From Penelope pileata (lineage: Eukaryota > Chordata > Aves > Galliformes > Cracidae), in contig WBMW01004838.1 in NCBI GenBank assembly GCA_013396635.1, positions 552,942 to 616,941 of the forward strand: a stretch of 64,000 nucleotides of DNA. The letters run 5' to 3'. The notes under the pieces were generated by a model. The model did not search any database. It was given only the letters and a program-made list of their open reading frames with translations, and was not told the DNA's origin. Both the position numbers and the translations under genes were made by a program. Position 1 is the first letter of the stretch. Every line of letters begins with the position of its first letter. Of the stretch, positions 37,601 through 48,286 are shown piece by piece.

Positions 37601-40434
37601 CTTCCCAACTCTGATCTGACAGTTTAAGAGATAAAAAAAATATTAGTTTGGACAACAACTTTGGCTCCATACTCCAGCATATGAATTTTCCGGATGCTGT
37701 TGGCCAATGAAACTTTTGGTGAATAGAACGATTATATCACCTTCTGTTGTTCTCAGAACAAAAGGGAGTGAAACGGCTAAAGGTAGCCATTGTGCAGATG
37801 GCACAGTCAAGTGTTCAGGTCCATGCAAATGGCAGCAGCAGCACTGGTATTGTAGCTGGGGCTGGGACACTGCCTCAGGAGCAGCCTTTCTCATCGCCCT
37901 TCACATCATGGTTTTGTCTTATACTAGAAAGCACTTTATAGGTCGCTTTTCTTCTTTTCCACTCTCCCTCACCTTCAAAGCATTTATTTGCTGGGGTAGA
38001 GTGCTCACTTGTCTCAAAAAAGATTTTTTTAGCCTAATGACAAATAGCAATTGCTATGGTCACTTGGTCTTCGTTTCAGAGGCAATAAAAGAAAAAGGAA
38101 GGGAAAGGTGAGTGAAGCCTCAGTAGCCACTAGTACCTCAGATATTTTTTTCCCTTTGATAAATTAACTTCAATAGGCACTTGACTAAAACAGCCTGCAA
38201 TCTGATTTTGTAGCTTCTGCCTGGTACCTTAACTAAGTGCTGACAGTGGAACAAAGCACAGGCTCTACAGAAAACAGACACTACTAAATTACGCTCAGCT
38301 GAGTATTCATAGAAACAGCACACCATAAGTAATGTGGGGTTTGGTTTTATTTCCTGTTTCTTTAATGAAGCTAACTCCCTGGGCCTTTATTGCTGAAGAG
38401 GAGAGACTCTCGATTCTGTATCATTTGTATACTGGTATGCTGTTTTTTTCATTTTGATTTTGCAAAGACAAAGTGGGAGTACTCAAACATTTTTCTTCCT
38501 TTAATTAAATACCTTGATTTCAGATCGTGAAATCAAATCTGGACACATTTGTTAATATTTATGAATCATGAAGGAGAAGTTACATTCATCACTGACTCCT
38601 GTATGCAGTAAATAAAATCTCTGCTCATTATGTCTGCTTGCATTCCCTGAGCAGGACAAGAAATAAGAAAACTATTTTCCTAGAGCATCTGCCTCCCCCC
38701 TTGCCTGGGACTCCATTCATTGGCACATAGTGGGTGAAGAGAAACTCCAGAACAGACTGCAGTGTCAGCTTGTGTACTGTACTTTGAGGAGGTCTGTGGG
38801 TGCTGCTACGCACGCTTTCTGCTCTGGTAGGGAAAAGAACAGCAATAACAACTCATCTAATGCCCAGCAAAGGGTTACTATTTAAAAGCCTGCATTTTCC
38901 CCAGCAGCTAGCTTGGAGATGCTGGAGCCAACAATAATTTGATATGATTAGGTCATGACCCAAAATAGGAGGAATGGTGTTTCTTGCCACCAGAGAATTT
39001 AAGCACAGGGAATGAAGAGACTAGACTATGGGTTTTGGAAAACAAAGAGAAGAAAATAACTTTCCACATGGATTAAGAATCACGTATGGATCTCATTGCA
39101 AGGGTAAATGGGGTTCAGATGGGGACTGGACAAGCTCGCATGAAAATGGGCCTGAGAGGTTGCAATCACAACAAGCAAGGAACAAGACTATCATCTACTG
39201 GTCAATGGGATTGGTCTTGCACACTCCTGGATGAGAGGCTGTGTATGCAGAATTTCATGACTGTGATTGCTCACCTGCCTGCTATGAAAGATGCACACAG
39301 CATAGGGCAAGTCACACATATACTGAAAACTTTACATTGGCTCTGAGTTTCTGAGTATTCCAGTGTGGGGGATCAGCTTGAGCCTACCTGTATGTATAGA
39401 TGATGTTTCCTGAGCCAACACTTCAGCTGAGAAGAGCATTCATCTCCCTTGGCTGACTTGCCAGGTGTTGTCTGATCAGATAGATAAGGCGGAATGTTCT
39501 CTTTTAAGCCCTTGTACTGATCCTGCAGCAAACTGAGTCCACATTTTTGATGAGTATGATGGTGATATATGAATTCACAGGGACAACAAAGGCTCTGCCC
39601 TCTAGGGGAATATCCAAGTGAGCTGCAGCATACCATGATGCACTGAACCCAGAGCTCATCTGCCCTACCCCAACACTGCACTGAGTCAGGGCAGTTGCCC
39701 CATCCTACTCCCACAGCAAGTACATATATTTTTTAATGGCTCGCTTTCTTTACAGCAGGTGCACAGGCAGGGAAGAGGAGGAAGGTGAGAATAGGAGAGA
39801 AAAAATTTCTAGAGGGCTCTGGAGTCACTCGTGTGAAAGGAAGATGTGTCAATGAGGATGTCACATCACTTGTGGGCAGTGAGGCAGCATGAAGAAACAT
39901 GTATCTGAATGCTTCCAGTAGAATTGAGCAACGTTCTTGGTTTGCATATGGGTGGGGGAGAGATTAGAAGGGCTTTTCCACCACTGAGGGAAATGGGGAG
40001 CAGCAACTGTTGTGGCAAAAGTTGTGGGCAACTTTCTCAGCTTTCATCTCTGAGCACGGAATTCTTTCCCCTTGCCTTTACCATGCTGTTGATATCCCAT
40101 GGGACTTGAGTCATCTTCCTCTACTTCCTCTAAACTGCACAAGATAGGCAAGGCATAAATTTGATCAAGTGTACTAGGTTTGGAAATCTGCATGAGGAAA
40201 ACTTTGAGGAGCCAGATTTTGGGTCAGCTACAATCAGCTCCTATCATCATTAAGTGCTGCAACTTGGGTTAGTGTGTCAACAAGTGTTTAGATATTGGTC
40301 CTGTGATGCTGTGACTTAAAGCAGGCATAGCACTGGCTGAATCTGCTGCTGCAGACTGTTCTCATCCAAGTAATCTGATTAGGATGCATATTTAGAAAGA
40401 TTTATGATTATGCTGTTATCTACATACAGTGACT
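31657..40434. other. repeat-poor unique sequence, nothing coding recognised
   Basis: Nearly 9 kb in which I recognise no transposable element and no gene. Small items are an A8 run followed by (AT)n at about 36191-36216, a T12 run at 37542-37553 and C-rich runs near 35380. AT-rich patches with TAATTA or TTAATTAA cores lie at about 36640-36900 and 38440-38600. Frames up to 134 codons (31840-32244 minus, 37707-38111 plus) have no recognisable content. Confidence 0.5.
36198..36216. repeat. (AT)n dinucleotide repeat
   Basis: Alternating A and T for about 19 bases directly right of an A-run. It is a simple repeat that may vary in length. Confidence 0.9.
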
Positions 40435-41500
40435 CAGATAGAAAGGGATCTCTGGTTGTCATCTGGCCCTACTCCCCTACTCAAAGCACAATGGGTTTCA
40501 AAGTTAGGTCACACACAGTTCTCAGGGCTTCAGCAAACTGAGATTTGTATATCTCCAAGGATGAAGATCCTGCATTGCCTCTCTGCAACTGTTCCAGTGT
40601 TTGACCAACCTTGTTGTGAATTTTTTTCCCTAAAGATCTAACTGGAATTTCCCAAAGTCCCATCTTGTGTCTTGTGGTCTCCTGCCCTGTCACTACACAC
40701 CTCTGGGAAGAACCTGGCTCCTTCTCTAATCCCACTCGTCAAGTAGCTGCAAACAGAAGTGACATTGACTCTCTGTCTTTTCTTCTTAACGCTGAATAAA
40801 TCCCTCAGACTGTTCTTGGACATGACATGCTCTGGTCCTTGACAGTCTTGGTAGCCCTCAATGTAATTTGCTCTAGTATGCCAATTTCTTTCTTGTGGTA
40901 GTAGCCTGAAAGAGGACTCTGCACCGCAGGCTTGGCCTTCCATGTGACAAACAGGGTCGAAGATTCATTCCCCTCAACCTGCTGGCCATACTCCTGGCAA
41001 TATGTGATGCCGTTGGTCCTCTCTGCTACTACAACACATAGCTGATTCACATTCAGTTTGTTGTCCATCAGGATCCTCAGCTCTGTTTTTGCAAAGCTGC
41101 TTTCCTGCCTTTGGCATGTACTGCTGCAATGCATCATTCCTCCCAGGTATAGGCCTTGGCATTTACTTTTCCCTAAATTTCATGAGATCTCTCTCCATCA
41201 GCCCATATTTTCCAGCCTGTCCAAGTCCCTCAGCAAGGTGGCCCTGACCATCAGCATATCGCCCACTTTCTCTAGCTCAGTAAATACTTGCTGAGGGTAT
41301 ACTGTGTCCCTATCACCCAGGTTACCAAAGACATTGGACAGTATTGGCCCCTGCACGGAGCCCTTGAGGATACCACTAATAGCCAGTCCCCTGTAGCACT
41401 TGTTCACAATCTGTAGGGGACAGTACCTTACAGCGACATGGACTGGTTCACTCAGAACCCTCAAAAGCATTCTATCTAGACCCATGGGCTTGTGTATGGC
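40435..41500 (-). mobile_element. old CR1 LINE copy, minus strand
   Basis: The left end is the reverse of a CR1 3' UTR (GATAGAAAGGGATCTCTGG, then 'ctactcaaagcac' and 'gcaactgttccagtgt'). Rightwards it enters the reverse-transcriptase region. Blocks seen on the minus strand include GSVQGPILSNVFGNLGD, LLRDLDRLENMG, LRILMDNKLNVNQLC, ERTNGITYC and KKRQRVNVTSVCSYL. Each matches a known CR1 block with many substitutions and is split between frames. This copy is clearly older than the one at 3.4-4.3 kb. The right border is approximate and may reach about 41560. Confidence 0.78.
40638..41485 (-). pseudogene. CR1 ORF2 remnants in three frames (dead)
   Basis: Three overlapping minus-strand frames (41198-41485, 40805-41137 and 40638-40943) each carry a different stretch of a decayed CR1 reverse transcriptase. 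They follow the correct order from palm to C-terminus when read right to left. Frameshifts between them and many replacements show loss of function. No single product can be made. The protein class is clear from the blocks quoted for the parent element; the exact CR1 subfamily is not. Confidence 0.7.
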
Positions 41501-41674
41501 ATACTTGCTTTAATGGTTGCAAACAGATATATCTGTAGGGGGCTTGGAAAGTGTCTTCCAAAATAAACTTACAGTCAATGCTAAAACTATCCTCAGAGGA
41601 ATATTGAGGAACCCAACAGAGTGGAGTCCTCTCCCCATAGGTCAACGTTGAGTTAGGGATGAGATCATAGAATC
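41501..41674. other. spacer between two CR1 copies
   Basis: Short unassigned sequence that may include the diverged 5' part of the older CR1 copy on its left. Confidence 0.4.
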
Positions 41675-41853
41675 ATAGAATGGCCTGAGTTGGAAGGGCT
41701 CCCAAGGATCATCAAGTTCCAACCCCCCTGCCACAGGCAGGGCCACCAACCTCCAGATCTGGTACTAGATCAGGTTGCTCAGGGCCCCATCCAACCTGGC
41801 CTTGAACACCCCCAGGGATGGGGCATCCGCAACCTCTCCAGGCAGCCTGTTCT
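41675..41853 (-). mobile_element. short CR1 LINE insertion, 3' end only, minus strand
   Basis: It begins with two perfect CR1 octamers in reverse (TCATAGAATCATAGAA) and continues TGGCCTGAGTTGGAAGGGCT, 'ccatccaacctggccttgaacacc' and 'ggcagcctgttc', where it stops. At about 180 bp it is a strongly 5'-truncated insertion. The intact octamers and low divergence make it one of the younger repeats here. Confidence 0.93.
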
Positions 41854-42079
41854 AGAGAAAGCCCAGAGACAGGTTTGGAGAAGTATTGCTGAAGAAAACT
41901 TAGGGCAGATACAAAAATTCTTCCTTGAGAAATACTGACCAGGCAACGCCTAGGGCCAAGAGGAAAAAAAAGGTCAGCATGCAGAGGAATATTGCATCTC
42001 TACTTAGACTGTGACCCTGGGTCTCCTTGGGGTGGAAAGAAAGAAAGCCAAGAGCCGCAGGTGGAAGAAGGCTGGCCTT
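41854..42079. other. unassigned sequence between CR1 copies
   Basis: A/G-rich sequence with no confident match. Part of it may be the diverged 5' portion of the plus-strand CR1 that follows. Confidence 0.4.
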
Positions 42080-42416
42080 CTCCTTGGATGAACTTTGAGA
42101 CTCTGCAGAGAAGACAGAGCCAGGCTCTTTTCAGTGGTGCCAAGTGCCAGGACAAGAGGCCACGGGCACAAACTGAAACACAAGAGGCACCATCTGAACA
42201 CCAGAAAGCACTTCTTTACTCTGCATGTGACTGAGAACTAGCACAGGTTGCCCATAGAGGCTGTGGAGTCTCCATCCCTGAAGGTATTCAAAAGCCATCT
42301 GGATGTGTTCCTGGGCAACCTGCTTAAGCATAATCCAGTTTAAGCAGCGGAGCTGGAACAGATGACCTCCTGAGGTCCCTTCCCACCTCAACCATAACGT
42401 GATTTTATGAATTCTG
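42080..42416 (+). mobile_element. CR1 LINE fragment, 3' end, plus strand
   Basis: The segment reads in CR1 sense order: AGAAGACAGAGCCAGGCTCT, 'ttcagtggtgccaagtgccaggacaagaggcc', 'acaaactgaaacacaagaggcaccatctgaac', GCACAGGTTGCCCATAGAGG, 'tctccatccctgaaggtattcaaaagcc', 'tggaacagatgacctcc' and a damaged octamer tail near 42400-42416. It lies in the opposite direction to its CR1 neighbours on the left. Confidence 0.92.
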
Positions 42417-42599
42417 TCCTTTAAGACAAACTGAGGCTCTGGGTGGAGCAGAATTTGCCACCTGTTCCAGTCAGCAGCAAGAGCTGCTCCCTAACAGGGC
42501 AGAGTGCCAAGGCACAAACACACAGCCAGCAAGGTAAACCACCCATGATGAGCAGATGATGGCCAGGCTCAAGCAACCATCCAGATCATAATACAGTAT

Positions 42600-43510
42600 C
42601 ACTGTGATGAGATAGTTTCAGGGTCAGACAAGGAAGTCAGTCTATGGGTTAGGAGCAGATCCAGCAATTAGCCAGTCAGAGCCACAGTACTGAGATGGGG
42701 TCAAACCTTCAAGACACTCCACATGTTGGGCTCAGATCAGGGAAAGAGACATATTAGCCAAGCACAGCTGAACAAAAAACCATACTCCTCCAACCTAATT
42801 CAAGAAGGGAGCAAAAGACCTAGGCTGAGCCTAAATAGAGCTCCTGTGCTCAGGGGTGTGGGCAGAAGCCGCAAGTGAGGCTAATCAGGTGCCCTGAGCC
42901 TATGGGTCAGCCTAGGAACAGGGTTAGGATCAGCAATGTGAAAAAGTGAAAGCTCAGAGCTATGGTTGCATGGAGGTTGGCAGGAGGACACAAGAAGAAT
43001 GTAAGCTGAAATGCAGCATCCTCTGCTGAGGCATACTTAGTCTGTGGGAGGGCTGGGATGTTGTTTTCAGGACTCAAACTAGGCTGAGAGCTAAAGCAAA
43101 GGGAAAAATGAAAGCTGGATACTTTTCCTTGGAGCTGAAAGAAGCTGCCAAAGGAAACTGATGTGTGGTACCAGAATATATCTGAGAAATGCCGAGTATT
43201 TGCACAGTGGGAACCCTGTCTAGTGCATCAGTTGATGGTTAGGGTTGAGAAAGAGAAGGAGAAAGCTAAGAGCTATATTTGGTATGGGGCTGGGCAGGGT
43301 TGCTAAATGAACTATGGGCAGCAGAAGTGACCATCTCTGAGGAGCTTTTAGTTGCTGAGAATGGGGTGCCTACACCGAGACCCAGAACAGGATTGACCTC
43401 AGAGCTGAGAGAAGGGAAAACTTTACTTCACTTGGGGCTGGAAAATTATTCCCGAAGTGAAACAGGGGGGCTGATGTTAGATGTTTATTCTCATTGAGTT
43501 TATTTTGTGA
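42600..43510. repeat. diverged tandem repeat, period about 312 bp
   Basis: Two successive copies align over most of their length. GAAAGCTCAGAGCTAT at 42948 matches GAAAGCTAAGAGCTAT at 43261 (offset 313). Each is preceded by a GGTTAGG motif (42922 and 43231) and followed by a GG(C)AGG block. The end of the unit, CTGATGTG at 43159 and CTGATGTT at 43471, is offset by 312. A more decayed earlier copy may start near 42620, where GGGTTAGGAGCAGATCCAGC recurs. The plus strand is purine-rich throughout. I do not recognise the family. Confidence 0.6.
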
Positions 43511-44559
43511 TTTACCACCGATATCTTTGTTTTGCATTTGAGGTCCTAGTCAATCTTGCTTGAGTTTTCTTTCTGAAAATCTAGAATATTCCTGCCTCTA
43601 ATCCCCAGGCAAAACAGCCTCCGAAGCCACCTGCTGTTGCAGGGAGGGCTGAGTATAGGTGATGGTGATGCTGGGACCTTCCATCTTCCTAGTCTCTGCA
43701 GTAGGCTCCCAGCTGTACTGCTTAACAGAGAATAAAAACAAGAAATCAAAACACTTCAAAACACTCCCTAAGGGCAGTGATGGAGCATTTATGTAATAAT
43801 GTCTTAAGTCAGAGCAAAATATTAAAATAAATATTAGAGGTGGGAATGGGAAGCTCAAACCATGTTTTTCTCCTGGTGCACGCAGCAGCTGCTGCTGTCA
43901 CCAGCCGTGTGCCTGCAGGAAGGCAGTTCCCTGCCATGGTGAAACAGAGAGGCATCAGCAACCAGGGATCAAAGCATCAGTGCCTGGAAGTGACAGGCAA
44001 TTTAAAGAGGTCTCATAAAATTATTGGCTAACGTTTAATAGTCGCTCCACTGAGCACCTGAACTCAAACAGGATGCTCAGTCCTGTGAGTAGCTTTGCGC
44101 AAGTGAGTAGGTCCACCAAACTTGGCAGGAACGGTCTCCAGGGCTCTTAGACCAGCTGGCCATTGCAGCAGGGCTGTGGTGACACCAGATCTCAGCTCTT
44201 GGGCAGTGCTCCAGGGGCTCTCTTGGCTGAGCAGTGGCCGCGGCTGGGGACGTTGATGACCTAAACGTTTTCCAGTAGCCCAGATCATCTCAGTGACCTG
44301 GTTTCCAGCAGAGGCAGGGAGGAAACACCCTGAAGTGCTCTTTTCTTCCAGGGAAATCTACCATGTCACCACAATCTGAGCCTTGATCTCTTTCACTGTG
44401 TGATTTTTTCCTTGCCTTACCCTCTTCTCCTTCTTGTTCAAGCTGTTTGGATGCAGTCCTAAGGCCAGGGGCATAATGGTGACTTACTCTGGCATTTAAC
44501 TCTAACAACTCCCAAGCATGAGTGAATGTCTTGCTCCAATTATCGGAGGCGAGATGATT
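43511..44559. other. unassigned sequence left of the LTR
   Basis: No confident assignment. On the minus strand it lies immediately downstream of the LTR. If that LTR were a 5' LTR this would be proviral internal sequence. The two minus-strand frames here (74 and 72 codons at 44064-44508) show no recognisable gag, protease or polymerase motif, and no clear primer-binding site follows the LTR. A solo LTR beside ordinary DNA is the simpler reading. Confidence 0.4.
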
Positions 44560-44616
44560 CTTGATGTACCTGGAGTGAGATTAAGACAAAAACGAGGTCA
44601 AATTTTGTCTGACCAA

Positions 44617-44622
44617 TTTATT
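44617..44622 (-). terminator. polyadenylation signal of the LTR
   Basis: AATAAA on the minus strand, about 240 bases downstream of the TATA box, followed by a GT/T-rich stretch. This is the normal arrangement at the R/U5 border. Confidence 0.55.
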
Positions 44623-44858
44623 ACAAATTCTAGGGTGATGGGGAAGGGAAGGTGGGCAATAGTAAAAAGATAGGGAATAAAAGCAAAGGATCTTTATAGA
44701 AAGCAAGAGGGATAGTCACCACCATGCATCCAGTGCCATCCCTTTGGTATGCTGTTCCACTGGTCTGAGGAAGCCTTCAGGTCCATGTGGGGGATGGGAG
44801 AATGAGTGGAAGAAGAAGAGGAGGCCAGAACAAAACTGCTTTCGTTGTTTAGAGGGGT

Positions 44859-44866
44859 CTTTTATA
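44859..44866 (-). promoter_or_regulatory. TATA box of the LTR
   Basis: TATAAAAG on the minus strand in a GC-richer context (ACGGG on its upstream side). Transcription would be expected to start about 25-30 bases further left, near 44830. Confidence 0.6.
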
Positions 44867-45110
44867 CCCGTTTTCTGCCGACGTGGCATTCCTGAGCCCC
44901 TAGGTAAGCAGCACATGTGGCACCTTTGCTCACCAGTGCGCAAGTGTATCTCCTTTCAGTGGTCATCTCCTACAAGGCACCTCCTGAAAGGCTGCTTGAC
45001 CTTGTCATGACCCCGGCAGAGCGGTTTGCTTTCTGGTCTTACCTTTCATTGCCCTGGTAACCACAAACCGGCAGAGGTAGGCTGCAAGCCTTCAGGCAAC
45101 GTCCATAGGC

Positions 45111-45240
45111 CTTCATGTAAACTTTGAGACAAAGAGTCCACAAACAGTCTCTCACACCTTCATGCAAACCTTGACACAAAGAGTGCCAAATGGCTCACAG
45201 CAAGCTTTGAGACAGAGTCCAGAAACAGTCTCTCACAGCA
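45111..45240 (-). repeat. three imperfect tandem repeats in the LTR U3
   Basis: Units of about 38-47 bp start near 45111, 45158 and 45203. They share ACTTTGAGACAAAGAGTCC-like and AACAGTCTCTCACA blocks. The middle copy is the most diverged. Tandem repeats upstream of a TATA box are typical of retroviral U3 enhancers. Confidence 0.8.
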
Positions 45241-45562
45241 GAGCCACCAGGATGGGGCAAATCCACACATAGTAGTAGTGACTAGTACAGATTAGCTCAA
45301 TATTTGTAAGCTATAACATACTGTCAGGTAGATACACCTCATTAACTCGTCTATTGCCCTTGGAATGAAAATAAGAGTGATGCCTAAGCACGGAGCTGCC
45401 TCATCCCATTAGTTCCAGCATTTTTCCCCACAGAGGACCACTGGCTGTGCAACAGTCATTCCCCCTTCAGGCACAATACCTTCTGATCAACATACACTCA
45501 GAGCCAGGCCAGGGCTCTGCCCACTCACAGTGACATACAAGACACGTATTTTCTCCCTGCAG

Positions 45563-45701
45563 TCCCATGGAAGTTCCCATAGTTCTCAGGGCTCCCCTTG
45601 TCCTGCACAGAGGCTGCATTCAATCATCCCTGCTGCCAGCTATGGCAGAGGCACACAGATCCTGGCTCAGCCACACATTTGCACAAATCTTGGCTACGAA
45701 G
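45563..45701 (+). other. candidate internal exon (139 bp), unrecognised
   Basis: The interval has a good acceptor on its left (TATTTTCTCCCTGCAG, AG at 45561-45562) and a near-consensus donor on its right (GAAG|GTGAGT, GT at 45702-45703). Two of the three plus-strand frames are open across it. One reads through Ser/Gly-rich sequence ending NLGYEG; the other continues open to 45905. No domain is recognised. It could be a coding exon, a long non-coding RNA exon or chance. It starts 130 bp right of the LTR border. Confidence 0.22.
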
Positions 45702-48258
45702 GTGAGTTTCCAGTCTCTTCATCCTGTTAGCAGCTGTGTGCCGGTTCAGTTAATGCAAGGGACTTGGCAGAAGAGCAGCAGCGGCCATGGGGAGGAGGAG
45801 GAGGAAATGGCTGTCCTTTCCACAGCAGTGAGTGATATGGTCAGGTTAAGAGGGCCAGCAAATGGGGCCCTAATTCACCTGAAGGTTTTGGAAAATCCTA
45901 ACTGATCACTCATTGTTTTCAAATTCCTATTTACAACAGTCAAATGCTGATTCAGAGAAAGAGAAGAAAAAGGATGCCTTGAAAGCCCCCAGCAGGATTT
46001 TTATGGATCTGGACTAGGAGGCTGCAGTTCAAGAAACATGAGGGAGAGCCAAGCTGTCACTGGTGCCAATTAATCTTTTCAAGGTTGTGTTTTATATCAT
46101 TAATTAACTTCTATTGAGTGTGGATGCTCATTTTCCAAATGGAAATACGTTCATTAGAACACTTATCAAATACCTCTGCTATACTGCCGCTGAAGACTGC
46201 TGACTGAGGAGGACCCCAGCCTGGCTGGCTTTCTCAAACCCTCCTCAATTTCCTGCACCTGGGTTAATGCATGGTAATGCATCTCCATGGAGAACCTTTC
46301 CTCAGCTGGAGCTATAAACTCTGCGGAGGGGGCAGCTACTGGAAATAGTGGCTTCATACAGCACTGGGCAGAAGGAGATGGTGAAGTCATGCCACATGAA
46401 AGGTCCTTTTAGTGTTCTTCAAAAGCGGCTCCAGGAGAATGCAAGGCAAATTCAATTTCCATCACACTGCTGGAGACTATTAACCTCTAAGATTGCTATG
46501 TTCATCTGAGGTGACAAAATAGGAACTTTCTTGAGGTCCAGAAGTTCCTCAGAGCTCCAAAGACCGCACCAAAATGACTGACATTTTCTCATTCTCTCTG
46601 TCATGCATTTGACAAAGGCAGCATAATACAATCAGCTTCACCTGGTATCAGGAGAGAATGAATATCCTGTACAATAAGAAGATAAAGAACTATTGAAGGA
46701 CTTTCAAAGGACATTGGTGAATCCTGAAGAACAGACAGTGTCCATTATCAGTGCATTGAGACACTCTCAAGATATGCATCCTCAAAGGGGGCACATTGTG
46801 GATGTTGTTGGGAACTATTAAATTCAGAGCTCTAACTCAACAGTGACTTAAAATACCTTGTCAGAGTTTGGGGAGGTTGTGTCTTTCATTTTGATTTGCA
46901 AGAGGAGATCAATGTAGTTATAAATTGGGGTTGCAAGGTTTACCTCCATTAAGTAATATCTAGTGGTTGTATGACCTTATATTTTTGGTTGACGTTTTCA
47001 GTTCTCTCACAAAGAAGCTCCAAAGTCCTAGAAAATTCATATTTCTGTGTGAATTCATCTGAAGCAACATTGATTCAGACTGCAAAAATCCCATTCAGGC
47101 ATGAACAACAACAACAAAAAAAGCTAAACTCTCTCTTTGTGCCTTTGCAGATGGGTTGTGGACCAGGTTAACTAAAGATACATTTGCAGATTAATTTTAC
47201 CATCCAGGCCTTGCTTTTGTCCATTGTATGATACTAACTGAATGAAATTGAGACCACCCTATTCCAGCACGAGCTATCCACCTGCTCGCTCTCATGGAAA
47301 ATTCCAGTATCCCTTATCACTAATTGCCTCATACCACCTTAAATTAAATTAAATCAGATTAAAATTATTCACCCAGGCTGCAAACTCGTACAGGCTAACT
47401 AAAAGTATCATATCTGGAAATTTTACCTGCAGAACAAAGTCATTTTTGTTTTATGTCTGAGGAAATCCTACTGGATGCAAATCCTAAGCCTGCTCTGACT
47501 GAAGTCAGTGGGAGTTTTGCTCTGTCGTTTAGAGAACCTTTAATTACTCTTCCATTCCATAGGACGTCCCTGTAAGCATAAGGAGGTTAATTACTTCCTG
47601 AGTAGTATCTGCTTTATATTATTATTAATTATTTAGCAATTAATTATGAGGCATTGCCTCCCAGGGATGTGTGTGAGCTAAAATAGGCACCGATAAAGAC
47701 AGCCTCTGCCCCATGGAATTTCCAAACTCTTCTTTTTATTTGTGCGACCAACAAAATGTAGCTTCATTTACACAGCAGCTTGCCCAAAACAAATGAAAAA
47801 AACCAACAATCCACCCAAGACTGAGGGACCAGAGGTTTTCAGGATGGTGGAGCACACACCATGAGCCAGGGGGAGGAGATGCAACCATTGAGCCCCAGAT
47901 GACTGCTGTCTGGGAAGCACACACCGGGTGTTCACTCACAAAATTCCCCCTTGGGTCCTACTCTAGCGGGAATGACCAGAGGGTAAAGGTGGAAGTGAAC
48001 ACAGGGACCAAGAACCAGACCTCTTCAGACACTGAGACTGAAACTCGCTATTGGGGAGGCTGCTGTCCATCCCACGTCCCTGCTGCAGCTCAGGATGTGC
48101 GCCCTGGCTGCTGAAAGGCTGTTAAAAATACACCTCCTTTGGAGCACATGGAGCAGAAATAGCTCCTCGCCGTCCTCCAGCTCCTGCCAGCCTGCGCTGC
48201 AGGAACGGGGTGAGCTTCCATGCTGGGGCTCTGCTCCGCCACCAGCTGCTGCTGCTCC
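45702..48258. other. unique non-coding sequence, nothing recognised
   Basis: No repeat or gene was recognised. AT-rich TAATTA-containing patches lie at about 46060-46160 and 47570-47650, and a short AAATT repeat at 47340-47355. Confidence 0.5.
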
Positions 48259-48286
48259 ATGGCCCGCACCCCGATGAAGGCAGAGG
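48259..48286 (+). other. candidate short first coding exon
   Basis: ATGGCCCGCACCCCGATGAA at 48259 has G at +4 and is followed after 28 bases by a donor-like GAGG|GTAAGC (GT at 48287-48288). The surrounding 300 bases are GC-rich with about ten CpG. Peptide start MARTPMKAE is not recognised. Support is weak. Confidence 0.13.

Larger units (their letters stand above)
44560..45432 (-). mobile_element. retroviral-type LTR (probably solo), minus strand
   Basis: Read on the minus strand, about 870 bp begin TGTGGGGAAAAATGCTGG and have the order expected of an LTR. A long U3 with three imperfect tandem repeats is followed by a TATA box TATAAAAG (44866 down to 44859). An R region then runs to a polyadenylation signal AATAAA (44622 down to 44617) in the context TTGTAATAAATTGGTCAGAC. 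A short U5 ends near 44560-44571. TATA to poly(A) signal is about 240 bases. No open retroviral gene is attached. I could not find matching target-site duplications, so the borders are approximate. The LTR family is not named here; an endogenous retrovirus of the ERV classes common in birds is likely. Confidence 0.72.

Noticed and set aside
42922..43240. GGTTAGG motifs as interstitial telomere sequence
   Set aside because: Only single TTAGGG-like hexamers occur, about 310 bp apart. They are part of the longer tandem unit rather than a telomeric array.
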